This document shows, piece by piece, positions 6,855 to 15,102 of a stretch of 15,102 bases of DNA. Source of the stretch: Anaerolineae bacterium. GTDB taxonomy: Bacteria > Chloroflexota > Anaerolineae > JAFGEY01. Position numbers and translations under genes: made by a program. The stretch spans positions 1 through 15,102 of the forward strand of contig JAFGJF010000047.1 in NCBI GenBank assembly GCA_016929205.1. Reading direction: 5' to 3'. Each line of letters opens with the position of its first letter. Positions within the stretch are counted from its first letter, which is position 1. The notes beneath the pieces were generated by a model, which did no database searches, was not told where the DNA came from, and saw only the letters and a list, made by a program, of their open reading frames with translations.

Positions 6855-8066
6855 ATGGACGTAAAATTTCAAAAATTATCAAGACAATACAAAACTGCAC
6901 TCCTTGAAGACGTGATCCCCTTTTGGGAAACACACTCGATCGACTGGGAACACGGCGGCTATTTCACCTGCCTGAACCGCGAGGGCATCGTCTATGACAG
7001 CGACAAGTTTGTGTGGCTGCAAAATCGCCAGGTGTGGACCTTTTCTATGCTCTACAACCGGCTGGACAAACGCGACACGTGGCTAAGCATCGCTAAAAAC
7101 GGTGCCGATTTCCTGGCCAAACACGGTCGCGATGCGGATGGAAACTGGTATTTTGCCCTTGATCGGGCAGGCCGCCCCCTCGTCCAACCCTACAACATCT
7201 TTTCCGACTGTTTTGCTGCTATGGCCTTTAGCCAGTACGCCCTGGCCTCCGGCGAGGAATGGGCGCAAGCCGTCGCCTTGCAAGCCTACAACAATGTGCT
7301 CAGGCGCAAGAAAGATCCCAAAGGTAGATACAACAAAGTCTATCCTGGCACGCGGCCGATGAAAACGCTGGCCCTCCCCATGATCCTTGCCAACCTGTCG
7401 CTGGAAATGGACTGGCTGCTGCAGAGCAGCACACTCGGCGAGGTCATCGATGCCACCTTGCACGAGGTTATGACCGATTTCCTTGACGCTGATCGCGGGC
7501 TGATGTATGAAAACGTCACCCCCGGCGGCGCGCACGTCGACTGCCTCGATGGCCGGCTTTTTAATCCCGGCCACGGCATCGAGGCAATGTGGTTCATTAT
7601 GGACATCGCCCGTCGGCGAGGCGATACCGGCTTGATCAACCGTGCTGTCGATGTGGTGCTCAATATCCTCGACTTTAGCTGGGACAAAGAATATGGCGGT
7701 CTGTACTATTTTATGGACGCCGACGGCCACCCCCCGCAGCAGTTGGAATGGGACCAAAAGCTGTGGTGGGTACACCTTGAATCGCTCGTCGCCCTGGCCA
7801 TGGGCTATGCCCTAACCGGGCGGGAACCGTGCTGGGCGTGGTATCAAACCGTGCACGACTATACCTGGCCGCGCTTTGCCGATCCCAAACATGGCGAATG
7901 GTTCGGCTATCTCAACCGCCGTGGCGAGGTGCTCCTCAACCTCAAGGGTGGCAAATGGAAAGGCTGCTTCCACGTCCCGAGAGCGTTATTTCTGTGCTGG
8001 CAGCAATTCGAAACACTTTCCAAACAAAAAAAACAGGCACAGGATGACCAAGAGTGGCAGGATTAA
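6855..8066 (+). CDS. AGE family sugar epimerase/isomerase (N-acylglucosamine 2-epimerase-like)
   Basis: This 403-residue protein matches the full length of the AGE family, an (alpha/alpha)6 barrel. Signature stretches are [11 protein letters not shown] (54-64), [12 protein letters not shown] (236-247) with H240 and E243, [11 protein letters not shown] (303-313) with H307 and E309, [11 protein letters not shown] (347-357), and CFHVPRALF (371-379) with H373. By family knowledge the two histidines in GHxxE and FHxPR act as general acid/base, epimerising or isomerising an aldose or N-acylhexosamine at C2. The ATG at 6855 has AAGGAT 4 nt upstream. The protein is cytoplasmic, and a Gln/Lys-rich tail ends it. 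It lies between an alcohol dehydrogenase and a DUF4434 protein, which points to sugar catabolism. N-acetylglucosamine, mannose, cellobiose or another sugar are all possible substrates. Confidence 0.9.
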   Translation: MDVKFQKLSRQYKTALLEDVIPFWETHSIDWEHGGYFTCLNREGIVYDSDKFVWLQNRQVWTFSMLYNRLDKRDTWLSIAKNGADFLAKHGRDADGNWYFALDRAGRPLVQPYNIFSDCFAAMAFSQYALASGEEWAQAVALQAYNNVLRRKKDPKGRYNKVYPGTRPMKTLALPMILANLSLEMDWLLQSSTLGEVIDATLHEVMTDFLDADRGLMYENVTPGGAHVDCLDGRLFNPGHGIEAMWFIMDIARRRGDTGLINRAVDVVLNILDFSWDKEYGGLYYFMDADGHPPQQLEWDQKLWWVHLESLVALAMGYALTGREPCWAWYQTVHDYTWPRFADPKHGEWFGYLNRRGEVLLNLKGGKWKGCFHVPRALFLCWQQFETLSKQKKQAQDDQEWQD

Positions 8067-8076
8067 CAGGTCTCAT

Positions 8077-8105
8077 TTGACCCAGTACGCAATAGGCAGT
8101 ACGAT
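8077..8105 (+). promoter_or_regulatory. Putative internal promoter before the DUF4434 gene
   Basis: TTGACC (8077-8082), 17-bp spacer, TACGAT (8100-8105). The -35 matches consensus at 5 of 6 and the -10 at 4 of 6 positions. The predicted start is near 8112, 55 nt before the ATG. It would let the DUF4434 gene be expressed apart from the upstream epimerase. Confidence 0.45.
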
Positions 8106-8166
8106 ATCTCTTCCCGAATCCAAACCTTTTATCTTTGACTAGCACCTTCAAACTCAAGGACTTGCA

Positions 8167-9081
8167 ATGAGAATTACCGGCACCTTTTTAGACGAAATAA
8201 CCCATGACATTCCTTCAAACAACTGGGGCAGACACGAATGGGCTGAGGATTTCAAGACTATGAAATCGATCGGCATCGACACCGTGATCATGATCCGCGC
8301 CGGGTGGGGACGCAAAGCCGCCTGCCCGTCAAAGGTCCTCGAGCAGCACGCTGATATTTTCCCCGTCTACGCCGACCTGGTCGATATGTTTCTCGATCTG
8401 GCCCAAGAGAATGACATGGCCTTTTTCTTTGGCACCTATGACTCGGCCACCCATCCTTCTCGTGCGCGCACGCTGCAACACGAACTCGATCTGGGCAAAG
8501 CCTTTATCGACGAAATGTGGGCCAGATACGGCCAACGCCAGGCCTTCAAAGGCTGGTACCTGACCTTTGAGATCGGCAAGCTGGAAAAACGGCGTGTAGC
8601 CTGCCTGCGCGAGCTGGGCGCGCACTGCAAAACGCGATCCCCGCACCTACCCACCCTGATCTCACCCTATCTCTATGGTGACAAGCTGGTCGATGACCCG
8701 ATCACGCTCGATCGACACTATGCCGACTGGGATCAGATCCTGGCCGAGCTGAAAGGTGTCGTCGACATCGTCGCCTTTCAAGACGGGCAGGTCGATTACG
8801 ACATCCTGCCCGATTTCCTCAAGGCCAACAGCGAGTTGATCCAAAAATACAACATGCGCGCCTGGTCGAATGTGGAAAGCTTTGACCGCGACATGCCTTT
8901 CAATTTTCCTCCCATTGACTGGCGCAAACTGTGGTGGAAAATGCAAGCTGCACAACAGGCCGGTGTGGAAAAACTAATCACCTTTGAATTTTCCCACTTT
9001 ATGAGCCCCCATTCGTGCTGGCCCGCAGCCAAAAACCTGTTTGACCGCTACCGCGAATACATCGCGAGCATCAAGCTGTAG
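8167..9081 (+). CDS. DUF4434-like TIM-barrel protein, probable glycoside hydrolase relative
   Basis: This 304-residue protein has no signal peptide. It opens with ITGTFLDEITHDIPSNNWG (residues 3-21), followed by a helix and the strand IGIDTVIMIRAGW (about 36-48). This is the typical start of DUF4434 proteins, which are predicted TIM barrels related to glycoside hydrolases. Further barrel-like elements are MAFFFGTYD, FKGWYLTFEIG with a candidate acidic residue at the strand end, LPTLISPYLYG, VDIVAFQDGQVDY, MRAWSNVESFD and LITFEFSHFMSP. Several carboxylates at strand C-termini fit a glycosidase-like site, but no catalytic pair is proven. The ATG at 8167 has AAGGA 6 nt upstream. It lies 100 bp after the AGE gene, and association of DUF4434 with sugar enzymes fits intracellular handling of an oligosaccharide or glycoside. 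The substrate and activity are unknown. Confidence 0.75.
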   Translation: MRITGTFLDEITHDIPSNNWGRHEWAEDFKTMKSIGIDTVIMIRAGWGRKAACPSKVLEQHADIFPVYADLVDMFLDLAQENDMAFFFGTYDSATHPSRARTLQHELDLGKAFIDEMWARYGQRQAFKGWYLTFEIGKLEKRRVACLRELGAHCKTRSPHLPTLISPYLYGDKLVDDPITLDRHYADWDQILAELKGVVDIVAFQDGQVDYDILPDFLKANSELIQKYNMRAWSNVESFDRDMPFNFPPIDWRKLWWKMQAAQQAGVEKLITFEFSHFMSPHSCWPAAKNLFDRYREYIASIKL

Positions 9082-9125
9082 GCCGGCGAGCGATGCGCAC
9101 CGGCAAAGCCTGGCAAAAGCATCTG

Positions 9126-9145
9126 CACTCAGGCACACTCAGGCA
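9126..9145 (+). repeat. Perfect 10-bp tandem repeat next to a promoter
   Basis: CACTCAGGCA occurs twice head-to-tail (9126-9135 and 9136-9145), with a further GGCAC fragment to 9150. It ends 6 bp before the -35 box at 9152. A 10-bp period places the two copies on one face of the helix, as expected for direct-repeat half-sites of an activator. Confidence 0.5.
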
Positions 9146-9151
9146 GGCACG

Positions 9152-9180
9152 TTGACAATGCAAACTGCTTATGTTAGAAT
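9152..9180 (+). promoter_or_regulatory. Strong promoter of the secreted protease gene
   Basis: A perfect TTGACA (9152-9157), a 17-bp spacer and TAGAAT (9175-9180) with an upstream TGT, forming an extended -10. The predicted start is near 9187. This puts the in-frame ATG at 9171 inside the promoter and supports translation from the TTG at 9231. Confidence 0.75.
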
Positions 9181-9217
9181 CAAGTAAACAAATCAGTTCG
9201 AACACAGTCACGCCTAC

Positions 9218-9224
9218 AAAGGAG
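9218..9224 (+). promoter_or_regulatory. Ribosome binding site that fixes a TTG start
   Basis: AAAGGAG at 9218-9224 is followed by 6 nt and TTG at 9231. The TTG is immediately ahead of a classical signal-peptide n-region (EKRS), which supports it as the true start of the secreted protein. Confidence 0.75.
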
Positions 9225-9230
9225 AATTTC

Positions 9231-10808
9231 TTGGAAAAAAGAAGCATTTTCAACATCTTGGCCGCGATCTCGATCGCCGTAGCGCTGCTCCCGGCAACCT
9301 CAGGTGGCAGCCTCGCCAGCCAGGCCACGACCGAACACACACAATACATGGCAAAGCCGGATCTTCGCATCATACTCCGCGCGCAGGGTGGCAACACACA
9401 ACCGCTGTACATCCCCCCACCAGACGAATTTGCCAAACTAGGCGCTCAGAGTGCCAACTTTGTCATCAATTGGCGCACAGATGGCAACTGTGAACCATGG
9501 CCGACTGACGCACAAACCGCGTTCCAATATGCGGTCAGCATCTGGCAGTCCTTGGTCAATTCGCCGGTACCCATTGTCGTAGACGCATGCTGGGAGGATT
9601 TGACCCCATATGGGGCAAACGTCCTGGGTTCTGCAGGGGCAGCAGATTATTGGTACAACTTTGCAAACGCGCCACAGACCGACACCTGGTATCCGGTTGG
9701 CCTGGCCAATGCGCTGGCCAAAACCGATCTGTCGCCGTCGGTCGCCGACATCGATGCCAGTTTTAACAGCGCTTTTGGCGACTGGTACTTTGGCACTGAC
9801 GCCAACACCCCCTTTGATAAATGGAACTTTGCCAGCGTCGTTTTGCACGAGATTTGTCACGGGCTGGGTTTCATCGGCACGATGCAGAAATCAGGCGCCA
9901 ATACAGCCACTTGGGGATGGTATGCTCGGTCGTTGATCTTTGACCAGTTTATCCAGAACAGCTCGGGCCAAACCCTGATTGCCAAGTACCCTAACGCAAA
10001 TACGATCCCTTCCTCGAACCTGCTGGCCGAACTGACTGGCAACAGCCTGTACTTTAGTGGCACCAACGCCAACGCGGCAGCCGGCGGATTCCCGGTGAAA
10101 TTGTATGCACCTTCCACGTGGGAACCAGGATCCAGCCTGTATCACCTGGACTATCAAACGTATCGCTCGCCCAACGAAAATTCACTCATGGTATACGTTC
10201 TGCTAAACGGGGATACGAACTATGATCCAGGTCCTATTGTCAAGGGCGTATTCAAAGACATAGGCTGGATGATCGGATCTGGCGAACCGACGCCCACCCC
10301 AACGCCGACACCGGCGCCAATGCCAACACCCGTAGTCAAAACCATCCCGCCCACAGGCGGCACCATCTCGGCAGCACACAATACCACGACGACAGTGTCT
10401 TTTCCGAGTGGCATCGTCGCAGAAACAATCACCGTTACCCTGGCTCTAACCGACGTCGGCACTATGCCGATCACCCACAAAAACGTTGGCCACGCGTTTA
10501 CCATTCAGGCACAACGCGTATCAGATGGCGCACCGATCACCACCTTTTCAGACGCTATGACAGTGACGATCGATTATGGCGACGCCAACGTATGGGCAAT
10601 GCAAGAAAACACACTGATGATGTACAAGTGGAATAGTGGATCGTGGATGACAGCAACGCTGACCTGCGATCCAAGTTCGACGTACAATCACGATCTCATC
10701 GACAACCAGTTCCAGATTGGACTATGTCATTTGGCCAAGTTTGCGTTGCTTGGCCGCACCGATCGCCTCTTCTTGCCTGCCGTCTTTAAGAACCGGGCTA
10801 GTCCCTAG
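9231..10808 (+). CDS. Secreted HExxH zinc-metalloprotease-like protein with Pro-Thr linker
   Basis: Starting at TTG 9231 the product has 525 residues. Residues 1-30 form a Sec signal peptide (charged EKRS, hydrophobic core, likely cleavage near SLASQ). The catalytic-type domain spans about 60-345 and contains HEICHGLGFIG at 206-216, so H206, E207 and H210 are likely zinc site residues. It lacks the third histidine of metzincins (HExxHxxGxxH). A later YHLDYQTY segment is a candidate for the missing ligand, and LMVY...DPGP...VFKDIGWM closes the domain. A Pro/Thr-rich linker follows (353-367), then a beta-rich domain (about 370-510), and the tail LFLPAVFKN. I infer an extracellular, possibly surface-attached, protease. 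It is monocistronic, flanked by its own promoter and a terminator. Secretion is firm; peptidase activity and substrate are inferred. Confidence 0.8.
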   Translation: MEKRSIFNILAAISIAVALLPATSGGSLASQATTEHTQYMAKPDLRIILRAQGGNTQPLYIPPPDEFAKLGAQSANFVINWRTDGNCEPWPTDAQTAFQYAVSIWQSLVNSPVPIVVDACWEDLTPYGANVLGSAGAADYWYNFANAPQTDTWYPVGLANALAKTDLSPSVADIDASFNSAFGDWYFGTDANTPFDKWNFASVVLHEICHGLGFIGTMQKSGANTATWGWYARSLIFDQFIQNSSGQTLIAKYPNANTIPSSNLLAELTGNSLYFSGTNANAAAGGFPVKLYAPSTWEPGSSLYHLDYQTYRSPNENSLMVYVLLNGDTNYDPGPIVKGVFKDIGWMIGSGEPTPTPTPTPAPMPTPVVKTIPPTGGTISAAHNTTTTVSFPSGIVAETITVTLALTDVGTMPITHKNVGHAFTIQAQRVSDGAPITTFSDAMTVTIDYGDANVWAMQENTLMMYKWNSGSWMTATLTCDPSSTYNHDLIDNQFQIGLCHLAKFALLGRTDRLFLPAVFKNRASP

Positions 10809-10857
10809 AAGCTGGAAAGCGGGTTATGCCCTCGGCCTGATGCAAACGCGCATACAC

Positions 10858-10887
10858 ACCCCCGCTGGAGATGTTTCCGGCGGGGGT
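10858..10887 (+). terminator. Intrinsic terminator after the secreted protease gene
   Basis: The arm at 10858-10868 (ACCCCCGCTGG) pairs over 11 bp with 10877-10887 (CCGGCGGGGGT), with one T-G wobble and an 8-nt loop, AGATGTTT. The downstream sequence TCGTCTGTCT is only moderately T-rich. The hairpin lies between convergent stops at 10808 and 10896, so it may also serve the M48 gene from the other side. Confidence 0.75.
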
Positions 10888-10895
10888 TCGTCTGT

Positions 10896-12185
10896 CTATG
10901 TCGTGCTGCCTGCCGCATCCTGTGCCGCCACCTGGACGCGAATGGCAGCAACGCGGTCAAAAAGCGGTGGATGCGAATAATAGAAAATGACGACCCACGG
11001 ATGCGGAAAGAGGTTGCTCAGGTTCTTTTCATTCAATCGAATCAGTCCACGCTCCAGCGCCGTGGCGTGCCGATAGAGCGAAAGCGAGAACGCATCCGCT
11101 TGATACTCGTAACGCCGCGAGAACCAGCTCGTCAGCGGGGACAGGATCAACCCCAGGGGTGACAGCAGAATCCCGACCAGGAACAGACCGGCTGCAGCAA
11201 CAGGGCCCACCACACCCATTTTCGCATACAGATCGGCGTTGCCCAGCACCTGATACAGCCAGGGGATGTCCAGCAACAAGGCCACCACAGCCATGCTCGC
11301 ACCCGAGGCAACGATAGCGGACACCAGCATCCTGAGCACGTGCCGCAGCTTCCAATGACCGATCTCGTGAGCCATCACCGCCAGGATCTCTTCTCGTGTA
11401 TGCTGCTCGATCAAGGTGTCAAACAGGGCGATGCGCCTCGCCTTGCCGATCCCGGTGAAATAGGCGTTCGAGTGTGTGCTGCGCCGCGAAGCATCGATCT
11501 GGAACACACCGCTCAAGGGAAAGTGCGCCTCGCGCGCCAAAGCTATGATTTGCTCCCCCAGTTCAGCATCCTGCAGCGGCTCAAACTTGTTAAATAAAGG
11601 CAAAATCAACACCGGGACCACAAGCATCATCAACACTTGAAACAGGCTAAACAACACCCATGCTGGAACCCACCACCACTGTCCCAACCAGCCGATCAAG
11701 AACAGCAGTCCACCACCCAGCAGCAGACCCAAGATTGCTGTGATCAGAAGCGACTTGAGTTGGTCGGCCAGCCAGGTTTTGACCGAGATCGTGCTAAAAC
11801 CAAATCGTTTCTCGACGCCAAATTGGGACAAGAGATCGAACGGCACGTCCACCAGGTAGAATAGCACGGCAAATGAGCCCAGCACGACCAAACCCTGCCA
11901 GCCCCGGGCCACAGGCAGCGCGCTCGCCCAGCGCGACACGATACTGATTGCACCCGACAGCAACACTGCCAGGGTGAATGCCAACTCGACCAGCCGGGAA
12001 ACATGGCCCAGGCGGCTTTTGGCCACCGTATAGGCAACCATCTTGGGAAACTGGCTAAAATCGAGTTGATCGGCCCATTCGCCCGGCGGATGCTTGGCCA
12101 TCCGCCCAAGATGGGACACATTCAAGACCGAAAGCACGGTCGTGACCACAAACTGGATCAAGACAAGCGCGACCAAAAGACCCAT
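10896..12185 (-). CDS. M48 family membrane protease, Ste24/CAAX-protease-like
   Basis: This 429-residue integral membrane zinc protease has HEIGHWKLRH at 273-282 (H273, E274, H277) and the third ligand in RYEYQAD, E360. SRRSTHSNAYFTG (233-245) and the near C-terminal YYSHPPLFDRV (402-412) are hallmarks of the Ste24 branch rather than HtpX. Hydrophobic segments lie near 1-22, 66-85, 98-120, 147-170, 175-198, 285-306 and 325-350. In eukaryotes Ste24 trims CAAX proteins and clears clogged translocons; bacterial members are thought to act in membrane-protein quality control. The ATG at 12185 has AGGGGG 5 nt upstream, and the frame's longer N-terminal extension to 12551 is an out-of-frame reading of the upstream gene. 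It starts 11 nt after the zinc-ribbon gene's stop, so it is the third gene of the ligA operon. Confidence 0.92.
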   Translation of the reverse strand: MGLLVALVLIQFVVTTVLSVLNVSHLGRMAKHPPGEWADQLDFSQFPKMVAYTVAKSRLGHVSRLVELAFTLAVLLSGAISIVSRWASALPVARGWQGLVVLGSFAVLFYLVDVPFDLLSQFGVEKRFGFSTISVKTWLADQLKSLLITAILGLLLGGGLLFLIGWLGQWWWVPAWVLFSLFQVLMMLVVPVLILPLFNKFEPLQDAELGEQIIALAREAHFPLSGVFQIDASRRSTHSNAYFTGIGKARRIALFDTLIEQHTREEILAVMAHEIGHWKLRHVLRMLVSAIVASGASMAVVALLLDIPWLYQVLGNADLYAKMGVVGPVAAAGLFLVGILLSPLGLILSPLTSWFSRRYEYQADAFSLSLYRHATALERGLIRLNEKNLSNLFPHPWVVIFYYSHPPLFDRVAAIRVQVAAQDAAGSTT

Positions 12186-12196
12186 CGGACCCCCTG

Positions 12197-12664
12197 CTAG
12201 ATCATTGCAACAAGGATCGCCGCAGCGATCAGGACGATCACGACTACGACGGCGACCACGACCACGACGATTAGCGTCTTTTTTTCCCGCTCTCGTTTTT
12301 CGGCCATCCTGCGCGCGATCTCTTCTTTGTGCGCCTTTTCTTCGGCCCAGAACGCCTCCATCCGTCGCTCCGACGCTTCCGCCTCTTGCTTTTTTTGCTC
12401 CCGCGTCGTTTCGAGCCGGTCTTCTTTCCACTGCGTTTGGGACTTGATCCGTGCGCTGATAATCTGGTCGACCGTATCTCGGGCCAGCGTTGCCTGGCAG
12501 GCAGCACAAGCCGTCGCCTCGCTCTTGTTCAGCTGCCCGCAGGCCCGGCATACGTCGTGCTGGATATCAAATGCGTGTTTGCAGGCGGCACACACCAATA
12601 CGCTTTTGTCCACGCGCCGGTAGGCTGTGCCACCACAATAAGGACAGGGAGGAGATTGTGCCAT
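12197..12664 (-). CDS. Zinc-ribbon, coiled-coil, C-terminally membrane-anchored protein
   Basis: This 155-residue protein has three visible parts. Residues 1-60 carry four CxxC pairs (C7/C10, C25/C28, C39/C42, C53/C56), which fit two zinc ribbons of the rubredoxin-like or double-zinc-ribbon type. Residues about 75-129 are strongly charged (EDRLETTREQKKQEAEASER, then MEAFWAEEKAHKEEIARR) and are predicted to form a coiled coil. Residues 131-155 are a Val/Ile/Ala-rich hydrophobic helix with almost no tail, so the protein is probably tail-anchored with its zinc domain in the cytoplasm. The ATG at 12664 has AGGAG 8 nt upstream. Start and stop are within 11-12 nt of ligA and the M48 gene, so all three are translated from one message. 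The family is not named by me; a scaffold or adaptor for the downstream protease is a reasonable guess. Confidence 0.85.
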   Translation of the reverse strand: MAQSPPCPYCGGTAYRRVDKSVLVCAACKHAFDIQHDVCRACGQLNKSEATACAACQATLARDTVDQIISARIKSQTQWKEDRLETTREQKKQEAEASERRMEAFWAEEKAHKEEIARRMAEKREREKKTLIVVVVVAVVVVIVLIAAAILVAMI

Positions 12665-12675
12665 ATCATGTGCTC

Positions 12676-14742
<2,067 letters not shown>

Positions 14743-14812
14743 TCATCAGACATTTGCTTGCTGACCAGCATTGCTGTCCTTTCCATTCTGCGCAAACAGC
14801 TGCGCTTGAATC

Positions 14813-14829
14813 CAGGATATAACATCCTG
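14813..14829 (-). promoter_or_regulatory. Operator-like palindrome at the ligA promoter
   Basis: CAGGAT and ATCCTG form a perfect 6-bp inverted repeat around a 5-nt centre, ATAAC. It covers the ligA -10 box (14814-14819) and half of the spacer. A protein bound there would block RNA polymerase, so this is a candidate repressor site. No LexA-type or other known consensus is recognised. Confidence 0.4.
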
Positions 14830-14842
14830 CCCAACTTGTCAA
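14814..14842 (-). promoter_or_regulatory. Promoter of the ligA operon
   Basis: On the minus strand a perfect TTGACA (14842-14837), a 17-bp spacer and TATCCT (14819-14814) give a start near 14807 and a leader of about 77 nt. The -35 is consensus; the -10 matches at 4 of 6 positions. Confidence 0.65.
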
Positions 14843-14855
14843 GAATCGATCGCTA

Positions 14856-14994
14856 GGAGATAGCGCAACAATTATGCTTCAAAATGGCACTACTACAGCC
14901 AGCAGCTCATTACACGATCCTCTGCAATTAGCACCGGATTGAGGCAAACCACCACACCTAGCCATGCCGGAATGTTAATTGCTGCGCTATTCCC
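14856..14994. repeat. Imperfect 18-bp inverted-repeat pair enclosing about 103 bp
   Basis: Plus-strand 14977-14994 reads AATTGCTGCGCTATTCCC. The reverse complement of 14856-14873 reads AATTGTTGCGCTATCTCC, identical at 15 of 18 positions. The enclosed 103 bp have no gene. No clear target-site duplication is seen, so it could be a decayed miniature element or two copies of a protein-binding site. Confidence 0.4.
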
Positions 14995-15013
14995 CCATCC
15001 CCCCATCCCCCCC
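14992..15013 (-). repeat. C5-C6-C7 ladder (G-rich on the minus strand)
   Basis: Three C runs of 5, 6 and 7 bases are separated by AT dinucleotides (C5 14992-14996, C6 14999-15004, C7 15007-15013). On the minus strand the corresponding G runs could form a G-quadruplex by sharing a run, and the tract is prone to slippage. It lies about 50 bp before a promoter at the right edge. Confidence 0.55.
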
Positions 15014-15065
15014 ACTGGACAAGATCCAAACTCTGTGATATCCTTGTGTCGGTACTATCTTCCCA

Positions 15066-15094
15066 TTGTGAGAAGTCGGGATTTCGTCTATAAT
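15066..15094 (+). promoter_or_regulatory. Promoter reading out of the right edge
   Basis: TTGTGA (15066-15071), 17-bp spacer, perfect TATAAT (15089-15094). The predicted start falls at about 15101, so the transcript and its gene lie beyond the window. Confidence 0.55.
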
Positions 15095-15102
15095 GAACCC
15101 AA

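Larger units (their letters stand above)
14843..15065. other. Intergenic region with inverted repeats and C-tract, no gene seen
   Basis: No credible open reading frame is found on either strand. It holds a small hairpin (CGCTA 14851-14855 with TAGCG 14861-14865), an 18-bp imperfect inverted-repeat pair (14856-14873 and 14977-14994), and three runs of C at 14992-15013. The rest shows nothing I can name. Confidence 0.5.

Noticed and set aside
7083..7775. 230-codon minus-strand open frame
   Set aside because: It is an antisense shadow of the AGE epimerase, whose signature motifs are unmistakable on the plus strand.
9082..9107. GCCGG/CCGGC hairpin after the DUF4434 gene as a terminator
   Set aside because: The stem is only 5 bp with a long loop and no T-run follows.
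9171..9230. ATG at 9171 as start of the secreted protease
   Set aside because: It lies at the -10 box of a strong promoter, and the signal peptide begins properly only at TTG 9231 with AAAGGAG before it.
12186..12551. Long N-terminal extension of the M48 protease frame
   Set aside because: It is an Arg/Gly-rich out-of-frame reading of the zinc-ribbon gene. ATG 12185 has a strong ribosome site and starts a proper membrane segment.

Overview
The window reads as chromosomal DNA of a free-living bacterium, most likely a member of the Chloroflexota (Anaerolineae or a neighbouring class). This placement is an inference. It rests on gene content typical of that phylum (a secreted HExxH protein with a Pro-Thr linker and an FLPAVFK-like C-terminal tail, an AGE epimerase beside a DUF4434 protein, zinc-ribbon/coiled-coil membrane proteins), on moderately high GC and on some TTG starts. 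I see no rRNA, tRNA, CRISPR array, transposase or phage gene.

Layout from left to right. (1) 1-587 (+) is the C-terminal part of a MATE multidrug exporter cut by the window edge. (2) 726-2623 (-) is a probable two-gene unit: a nitroreductase followed by an M24 (Xaa-Pro peptidase-like) metallopeptidase. (3) 2813-5305 (+) is an 830-residue protein with an archaeo-eukaryotic primase-like N-terminal domain, whose catalytic acids look degenerate, joined to a long HEAT-repeat domain. (4) 5348-9081 (+) is a carbohydrate-type cluster: a near-consensus promoter, a 61-codon Tat-signal lipoprotein, an iron-type alcohol dehydrogenase, an AGE-family sugar epimerase and a DUF4434 TIM-barrel protein. The last gene also has a promoter of its own. 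(5) 9152-10808 (+) is a secreted zinc-protease-like protein behind a strong promoter that is preceded by a 10-bp tandem repeat, and it is closed by a good intrinsic terminator. (6) 10896-14842 (-) is a tight three-gene operon: ligA, a zinc-ribbon/coiled-coil/tail-anchored protein, and a Ste24-type M48 protease, with a promoter that overlaps a perfect inverted repeat. (7) 14843-15102 is intergenic, with an 18-bp inverted-repeat pair, a C5-C6-C7 ladder, and a promoter firing off the right edge.

Putative sigma70-type promoters recur with the same architecture (TTGACA-like, usually 17 bp, TAnnnT). This supports the gene boundaries chosen, including TTG starts for the small lipoprotein and the secreted protease. 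The most unusual items are the primase-like/HEAT fusion, the Tat mini-lipoprotein heading a sugar cluster, and the ligA/zinc-ribbon/Ste24 operon with an operator-like palindrome. All functional statements come from reading motifs by eye; no database search was run.
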